Shown piece after piece: positions 7,834 through 11,387 of a DNA stretch of 11,387 bases; position 1 is the stretch's first letter, and every line of letters starts with the position of its first letter. The notes beneath the pieces were generated by a model. That model ran no database searches and had not been told where the DNA came from. It saw nothing but the letters and a program-made list of their open reading frames with translations. A program made the position numbers and the translations under genes. Source of the stretch: Oscillospiraceae bacterium (GTDB lineage Bacteria > Bacillota > Clostridia > Oscillospirales > Oscillospiraceae); the NCBI GenBank assembly GCA_017501805.1, contig JAFVWG010000034.1, positions 1-11,387 of the forward strand, given 5' to 3'.

Positions 7834-8706
7834 ATGAAAAAAATCATCTCTTTGCTTTTGGTTGTCTGCATGCTGACGGCTTGCTGCACGGTATTTGCCG
7901 CAAACGAAGCTGAGGCTCTGAGAGCTGCCGATGCGCTGTATCTGATTGGTCTGTTCAAGGGAACCGACAAGGGCTACGAGCTCGAAAAACCCCTCACCCG
8001 TGAGCAGGGTGTTGCAATGCTCATCCGTGCGATCGGTGGCGAAGCCACCGCAGCCGAAAGTGCAGACAAGTGCGTTTTTGACGATGTCTACGACTGGGCG
8101 AAGGGCTATGTCGGCCTTGCTTATGCAGACGGCATCACAAAGGGCATTTCCGAGACGAAATTCGGCTACGGTCAGCCCTTGACGGATATGATGTTCATCA
8201 CCATGCTTCTTCGTGCCCTTGGCTATGAAGAAGGCGAAGGCAAGGATTTTGTATGGGACAAGCCCTATGAGCTTGCGAAAAAGGTCGGTCTGATCGACTA
8301 TGACGCGGAAGACAAGGAATTCCTCCGCGGCGATATGGTCATCATTATGTACCGTCTGCTCAACTGCCAGCTGAACAATAAGGTCGACACGATCGCATCC
8401 GAGCTGATCGCTGACGATCATATCAACGGCGAAGCGTATGAGAACGCGATCAAGATCTTTGAAGGCTCTGCGAAGCTCTCCGACTTCATCCCGCAGCAGG
8501 GTGGCGAAGACCAGCCTCAGGGCGGCGAGACGGAGCAGCCCACACCGCCTCCCACGGCGATCCCCAATCTGCCCTCCGGTATCGGCGGAAACCCGGGTGC
8601 CGGTGTCGGTGGCGTTGGTGGCGGCGGAGTCGGCGGCGGAACCTCCTCTTCGGCGACGAGCACGCACGAGACCCCCGAAGTTGCCCCCTCGATCGTTGGG
8701 GCATAA
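7834..8706 (+). CDS. Small secreted SLH-domain protein with Pro/Gly-rich tail
   Basis: This 290-aa exported protein likely binds secondary cell-wall polymer through S-layer homology repeats. The start is supported by AAAGGTG six bases upstream. The signal peptide is residues 1-23, with possible signal peptidase I cleavage at VFA-AN, but LTAC at 14-17 also fits a lipobox. SLH-like repeats lie at about 27-70 (with LTREQ), 81-130 (FDDVYDWAKGYVGLAYADG) and 144-180 (AKKVGLIDY, then LRGD). Only the first keeps a good TRAE-type motif. Residues 181-220 are a mixed linker. From 221 to the end is low-complexity QPQGGE, PTPPP, GGVGGGGVGGG and SSSATST sequence, with no further domain. It lies 70 bases after the giant gene and is followed by a terminator, so it probably shares its transcript. 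SLH membership is firm; the role as anchor or partner of the giant protein is inference. Confidence 0.88.
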   Translation: MKKIISLLLVVCMLTACCTVFAANEAEALRAADALYLIGLFKGTDKGYELEKPLTREQGVAMLIRAIGGEATAAESADKCVFDDVYDWAKGYVGLAYADGITKGISETKFGYGQPLTDMMFITMLLRALGYEEGEGKDFVWDKPYELAKKVGLIDYDAEDKEFLRGDMVIIMYRLLNCQLNNKVDTIASELIADDHINGEAYENAIKIFEGSAKLSDFIPQQGGEDQPQGGETEQPTPPPTAIPNLPSGIGGNPGAGVGGVGGGGVGGGTSSSATSTHETPEVAPSIVGA

Positions 8707-8727
8707 GATACAGCATCACTTCGAATC

Positions 8728-8765
8728 AAATCGCCGCGGCAGAGCATTTTGCCGCGGCGATTTTT
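8728..8765 (+). terminator. Intrinsic terminator after the SLH gene
   Basis: A perfect 13-bp stem (AAATCGCCGCGGC at 8728-8740 with GCCGCGGCGATTT at 8751-8763) encloses a 10-base loop and runs into TTTTT at 8761-8765, then CTTT. It begins 22 bases after the SLH stop codon and closes the giant/SLH unit. The A-rich 5' flank means it might also work in the reverse direction, but no reverse gene abuts it. Confidence 0.9.
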
Positions 8766-8790
8766 CTTTGAAAGAATTCTCAAAAAGTGC

Positions 8791-8819
8791 TTGCAAATAT
8801 CGGCAATGTGTGCTAGTAT
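8791..8819 (+). promoter_or_regulatory. Sigma-A type promoter for tRNA-Arg
   Basis: The -35 box is TTGCAA at 8791-8796. After exactly 17 bases comes the -10 box TAGTAT at 8814-8819, preceded by an extended TG at 8811-8812. Transcription would start near 8826, giving a leader of about 17 bases before the mature tRNA. The position between a terminator and a tRNA supports the call. Confidence 0.75.
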
Positions 8820-8842
8820 ATACGGGCACGTGAGTGCGGTAT

Positions 8843-8919
8843 GCGCCGGTAGCTCAGTTGGATAGAGTGACTGGCTACGAACCAGTAGGTCGGGGGTTCG
8901 AGTCCCTTCCGGCGTACCA
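8843..8919 (+). tRNA. tRNA-Arg (anticodon ACG), CCA encoded
   Basis: The full cloverleaf can be folded by hand. The acceptor stem is GCGCCGG / CCGGCGT (8843-8849 with 8909-8915, one G-U pair at the end). The D arm starts GCTC, and the anticodon stem is ACTGG / CCAGT. The loop CTACGAA puts anticodon ACG at 8877-8879. The T stem is GGGGG / CCCTT with two G-U pairs and loop TTCGAGT. The discriminator is A8916 and CCA is encoded at 8917-8919. The A at the wobble position would normally be edited to inosine by TadA to read CGN codons. It is a single tRNA between its own promoter and terminator. Confidence 0.96.
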
Positions 8920-8954
8920 AAATCGACAAGATTCGTAAGAGTCTTGTCGATTTT
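8920..8954 (+). terminator. Hairpin terminator directly after tRNA-Arg
   Basis: AAATCGACAAGA at 8920-8931 pairs with TCTTGTCGATTT at 8942-8953, and the stem extends inward through T-G, T-A and C-G pairs to a GTAA tetraloop at 8935-8938. The 5' arm begins right at the tRNA CCA end, so the final A of CCA could even join the stem. The T run is only TTTT (8951-8954), so termination may be moderate. Confidence 0.75.
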
Positions 8955-9005
8955 ACTTATTACCTATTCACTCTTCACTATTCCCTAAAAAGTCTTGTCG
9001 ATTTT
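8940..9005 (+). repeat. Direct repeat of the terminator arm flanking a heptamer array
   Basis: AGTCTTGTCGATTTT occurs at 8940-8954 and again, identical, at 8991-9005. The 36 bases between are AT-rich and contain three imperfect tandem heptamers, ATTCACT, CTTCACT and ATTCCCT (8966-8986). The second copy continues into a run of seven T (9002-9008). Taken with the inverted 5' arm at 8919-8931, the block 8919-9005 also has 13-bp inverted ends. I see no other content in the tRNA-MFS gap apart from the MFS ribosome site, and no convincing promoter for the MFS gene. Confidence 0.8.
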
Positions 9006-9054
9006 TTTCTTGTTCGTGCATTTGCGCTGCGTTTTTCACGAAAGGAAGGATCCT

Positions 9055-10290
9055 ATGGATCGTTACAGACTTACAAAGAATGCCTGCTACCTTGGTGGTG
9101 TGACAATGGCGATATCGGCGAATTTATCGCCGCTGCTGTTCCTGACCTTCAGGGATATGTATCATTTGTCGTATACCTTGCTCGGTTTCCTTGTCGTGAT
9201 CAATTTTTTTACGCAGCTGGCGATCGATCTGGTCTTCACATTCTTTTCGAAGCGTTTTAATATACAGAAAGCGGTCAGAAACACACCGCTTGTCGTTTTC
9301 GTCGGACTGCTGCTATACGCAGTGATGCCGAGGTGTTTTCCCTCGATGGCGTTTTTGTGGATCGTGATCGGAACCATCGTATTTTCTGTTGCTTCCGGAC
9401 TGAGCGAAGTCCTGCTGAGTCCTGTGATCGCGGCGATGCCGAGTGACAATCCGGAAGGCGAAATGAGCAAGCTCCATTCGATGTATGCCTGGGGCGTCGT
9501 GGGTGTGGTCCTGTTCAGCACCCTGTTTCTGAAGCTCTTCGGCAGCAGGAACTGGATGTATCTTGCACTGCTTTGGTCGATCGTTCCGCTTGCGGACTAC
9601 CTGATGTTCCGAATGGCTGAGCTTCCGCAAATGGATCAGACCCGAGTCGAAAAGGGAAAAACGAAAATCTTTGGGAAAGGCATTGTCCTGTGCGCTCTGT
9701 GCATTTTCTTCGGTGGTGCCGCCGAGTGCACGATGTCCCAATGGGCATCCGGATTTATCGAACAGGCGATCGGAGTCCCCAAGGTCTACGGGGACGTCAT
9801 CGGCGTTGCAGCATTTGCGGCTTTGCTGGGGATGGGAAGGACGCTGTATGCAAAATTCGGCAAAAACATTATGTCGGTGCTGCTGTTTGGCATGTTGGGC
9901 GCGAGCGTCTGCTACCTGGCTGCAAGCTTGTCAATGAATCCCGTGGTCGGCGTTATCGCCTGTGCGCTTACGGGGCTGTTTGCGGCGATGCTGTGGCCCG
10001 GAACGCTCATCTGTGTTGAGGAAAAGTTCGGCGATGTCGGCGTTGCGGTTTACGCGCTGATGGCCGCAGGCGGCGATCTGGGCGCTTCTGTTGCGCCGCA
10101 GCTGATGGGAGTTGTTTCGGACAAGTTTGGCCTTACAAACGCCGCACAGAGGCTTTCGGGAGCTCTGCACATCGGCACGGAGCAGATCGCTATGCGTGCG
10201 GGGCTGCTCGCGGCAGGACTGTTTCCCATCGCGGGCGTGGTCTGCATCCTTTGTATGAGAAAGCATTTCAGCAAATCCGATAAGGCTTAA
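9055..10290 (+). CDS. MFS transporter, possibly of the FHS/fucose-permease-like group
   Basis: This is a 411-aa integral membrane protein of the major facilitator superfamily, driving or exchanging a small solute across the plasma membrane. The ATG at 9055 is chosen because AAAGGAAGGA lies just upstream (9041-9050). About twelve hydrophobic helices fall into two halves split by a basic loop at 191-209 (RVEKGKTK). A degenerate motif A region is at 58-70 (DLVFTFFSKRFNI). Charged or polar residues within helices, E118 in SGLSEVLLSP and E224 before MSQWASGFI, together with KLHSMYAWG at 139-147, resemble FHS-type sugar permeases. The stop is 35 bases before the EamA gene, so the two are probably co-transcribed. 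The substrate is unknown; no sugar enzyme lies nearby to suggest one. MFS membership is confident, the subgroup is not. Confidence 0.85.
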   Translation: MDRYRLTKNACYLGGVTMAISANLSPLLFLTFRDMYHLSYTLLGFLVVINFFTQLAIDLVFTFFSKRFNIQKAVRNTPLVVFVGLLLYAVMPRCFPSMAFLWIVIGTIVFSVASGLSEVLLSPVIAAMPSDNPEGEMSKLHSMYAWGVVGVVLFSTLFLKLFGSRNWMYLALLWSIVPLADYLMFRMAELPQMDQTRVEKGKTKIFGKGIVLCALCIFFGGAAECTMSQWASGFIEQAIGVPKVYGDVIGVAAFAALLGMGRTLYAKFGKNIMSVLLFGMLGASVCYLAASLSMNPVVGVIACALTGLFAAMLWPGTLICVEEKFGDVGVAVYALMAAGGDLGASVAPQLMGVVSDKFGLTNAAQRLSGALHIGTEQIAMRAGLLAAGLFPIAGVVCILCMRKHFSKSDKA

Positions 10291-10325
10291 TCGTGCACGA
10301 CAGACACAAAGAGAGTGATGTTATC

Positions 10326-11207
10326 ATGAAAAAGGCATATCTTTACGCCGGTGGAGCCATCTTTTTCTGGTCGACCGCTGCGACGGTCTCCAAGATCCTG
10401 CTTCGGGAGCTGAACAATATCCAGCTTCTGTGGATGAATTCGCTGTGGGCGGGCGTGTTTCTCCTCGTGCTGAATATCGCGCTCGGTAACTTTAAGAAAC
10501 ACAAGGATTATACGGTTAAGGACTATCTTGTGATGGCTGCGATCAGCATTCCCGCTACCGTGCTCTATTATGTCTTCTACTATGCGGGAACGGATATCCT
10601 TCCGGCGTCGCAGGCATTTATCATCAATTATCTGTGGCCCATTATGAGCCTGATCTTTGCCTGTGTGATCCTAAAGGAAAAGCTTACGGCGAAAAAGATC
10701 ATCGCGATCCTCATTTCGTTTTTCGGTGTGATCGTCGTTGTGGGCGGTGACCTGGGTAATTTTGACAGACAGATGTTATTTGGCGCACTGTACTGCATTC
10801 TCGGAGCGATCTCTTACGGTCTGTATACGGCGCTGAGTAAGAAAATGCCGTATGACAAAATGATGACGCTGATGGTGGGCTATTTTATCGCGTTTATCTT
10901 CACAACAGTGCTGAATTTTGTGCGTGGAGATCTGTTTATTCCCGCCGCGAATCAAATCCTCGGCTTTGCGTGGAGCGGTATCTTTACGGCGGCGACCGCG
11001 AACACCTGCTGGGCGTTGGCAATTGCAAACGGAAAGACCGAGAAGATCTCCAACCTTGCGTATATCACGCCGTTTTTGTCGATCGTATGGACGGCTGTAT
11101 TCCTTCGGGAGGAGATCGGCGTGAACTCTCTGCTGGGACTGGGCATCATTGTTTTCGGGATCATTATGCAGCTGAAAAAAACGGAGAAGACGGAATCCGC
11201 AGGCTGA
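10326..11207 (+). CDS. EamA/DMT-superfamily transporter
   Basis: This is a 293-aa membrane protein with ten predicted helices and two EamA repeats (about residues 6-140 and 147-285), the normal size for the family. Each repeat ends in the typical pattern: VILKEKLTAKKIIA then SFFGVIVVVGG in the first, and VFLREEIGVNSLLG then GIIVFGIIMQ in the second. FFWSTAATVSK in helix 1 and QAFIINYLWPIMS in helix 4 are also family-like. Members export or import metabolites such as amino acids; many in Clostridia are annotated only as DMT transporters. I prefer the ATG at 10326 (MKKAYLY) over the in-frame GTG at 10293, which adds a charged, unconserved tail. The ribosome site (GAGAGTGAT) is weak, so translation may lean on coupling with the MFS gene 35 bases upstream. 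Confidence 0.9.
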   Translation: MKKAYLYAGGAIFFWSTAATVSKILLRELNNIQLLWMNSLWAGVFLLVLNIALGNFKKHKDYTVKDYLVMAAISIPATVLYYVFYYAGTDILPASQAFIINYLWPIMSLIFACVILKEKLTAKKIIAILISFFGVIVVVGGDLGNFDRQMLFGALYCILGAISYGLYTALSKKMPYDKMMTLMVGYFIAFIFTTVLNFVRGDLFIPAANQILGFAWSGIFTAATANTCWALAIANGKTEKISNLAYITPFLSIVWTAVFLREEIGVNSLLGLGIIVFGIIMQLKKTEKTESAG

Positions 11208-11240
11208 GACAGCGTTTGCGATTGAAAGGTGGAATGGAAC

Positions 11241-11387
11241 ATGTTGAAGCGAAAAAGCCTTGTATGGCTGCTTGTGGCGCTTCTGCTGCTTGATCAGGCA
11301 TCCGGCTGTGATGCGTGGTATGAGATCAAAATGGATAAGGAATTGTACGATCGCTTGAACGCGCTCGGACAGGCGATATTCAGCAAA
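11241..11387 (+). CDS. Probable lipoprotein, N-terminal part (cut by window end)
   Basis: The first 49 codons are visible. AAAGGTGG at 11225-11232 precedes the ATG with an ideal 8-base gap. The protein begins MLKRKS, has a hydrophobic core (LVWLLVALLLL, residues 7-17) and ASGC at 20-23, which fits a signal peptidase II site with Cys23 as the lipid-bearing residue. The mature part starts DAWYEIKMDKELYDRL and is still open at the last base. It follows the EamA gene by 33 bases and so probably belongs to the same operon. The family cannot be recognised from so little. The lipobox has A rather than L at -3, so ordinary secretion remains possible. Confidence 0.72.
   Translation, partial: MLKRKSLVWLLVALLLLDQASGCDAWYEIKMDKELYDRLNALGQAIFSK

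Noticed and set aside
7753..8667. Antisense open frame (304 codons) over the SLH gene
   Set aside because: The + strand frame has a signal peptide, SLH repeats, ribosome site and terminator; the reverse frame has a low-complexity Arg-rich start and no recognisable domain.
8966..8986. CRISPR-like array
   Set aside because: The repeats are imperfect 7-mers in direct tandem with no spacers and no cas genes.
8843..9005. Integration (att) site of a mobile element at the tRNA
   Set aside because: The direct repeat copies the terminator arm, not the tRNA 3' end, the repeats are only 51 bases apart, and no integrase or phage gene is present.
8995..9054. Upstream TTG start giving the MFS protein 20 extra residues
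   Set aside because: It lies within the repeat/T-tract region and has no ribosome site; the ATG at 9055 has a strong one.
10293..10325. GTG start giving the EamA protein 11 extra residues
   Set aside because: It lies two bases after the MFS stop without a ribosome site and adds a polar stretch before the usual MKK-helix beginning; a coupled start is possible but less likely.

Overview
The window looks like a chromosomal piece of a fairly GC-rich Clostridia genome, most likely a gut-type Oscillospirales/Oscillospiraceae relative. This is inferred from the SLH-domain protein, the type of large beta-helix surface protein, the purine-rich Gram-positive ribosome sites, the intrinsic terminators and the codon use. 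No marker gene here fixes the genus. All genes that I accept lie on the + strand.

Bases 3-7763 hold the 3' part of one giant secreted protein, at least 2,586 residues. The window opens inside its signal peptide. It consists mainly of nine irregularly spaced copies of a two-strand signature, hDLNGHTL followed by hxIKNGxh. This pattern is typical of Firmicutes right-handed beta-helix (pectin-lyase-like) surface proteins. The chain also carries an InlB B-repeat-like module, an acidic linker and a C-terminal module that I recognise from gut Clostridia surface proteins. It shows no LPXTG motif and no SLH domain of its own. Seventy bases downstream, after a strong GC hairpin with no T-tract, lies a small secreted protein with three SLH-like repeats and a Pro/Gly-rich tail (7834-8706), closed by a good intrinsic terminator. 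The two genes probably form one transcription unit. A reasonable but unproven idea is that the small SLH protein helps hold or display the giant one on the wall.

Bases 8791-8954 hold a compact tRNA-Arg(ACG) unit with a near-consensus extended -10 promoter, a complete cloverleaf with encoded CCA, and a terminator hairpin directly abutting the tRNA. The 3' arm of that hairpin is duplicated 51 bases downstream, on the far side of a short heptamer array. This small structure is the most unusual non-coding signal in the window.

From 9055 to the end is a tightly spaced run of an MFS transporter (411 aa), an EamA/DMT-family transporter (293 aa) and the start of a probable lipoprotein cut by the window end. 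The gaps are 35 and 33 bases, which suggests one operon. Substrates cannot be read from the sequence. I found no integrase, transposase, phage gene, CRISPR array or clear new defence system.
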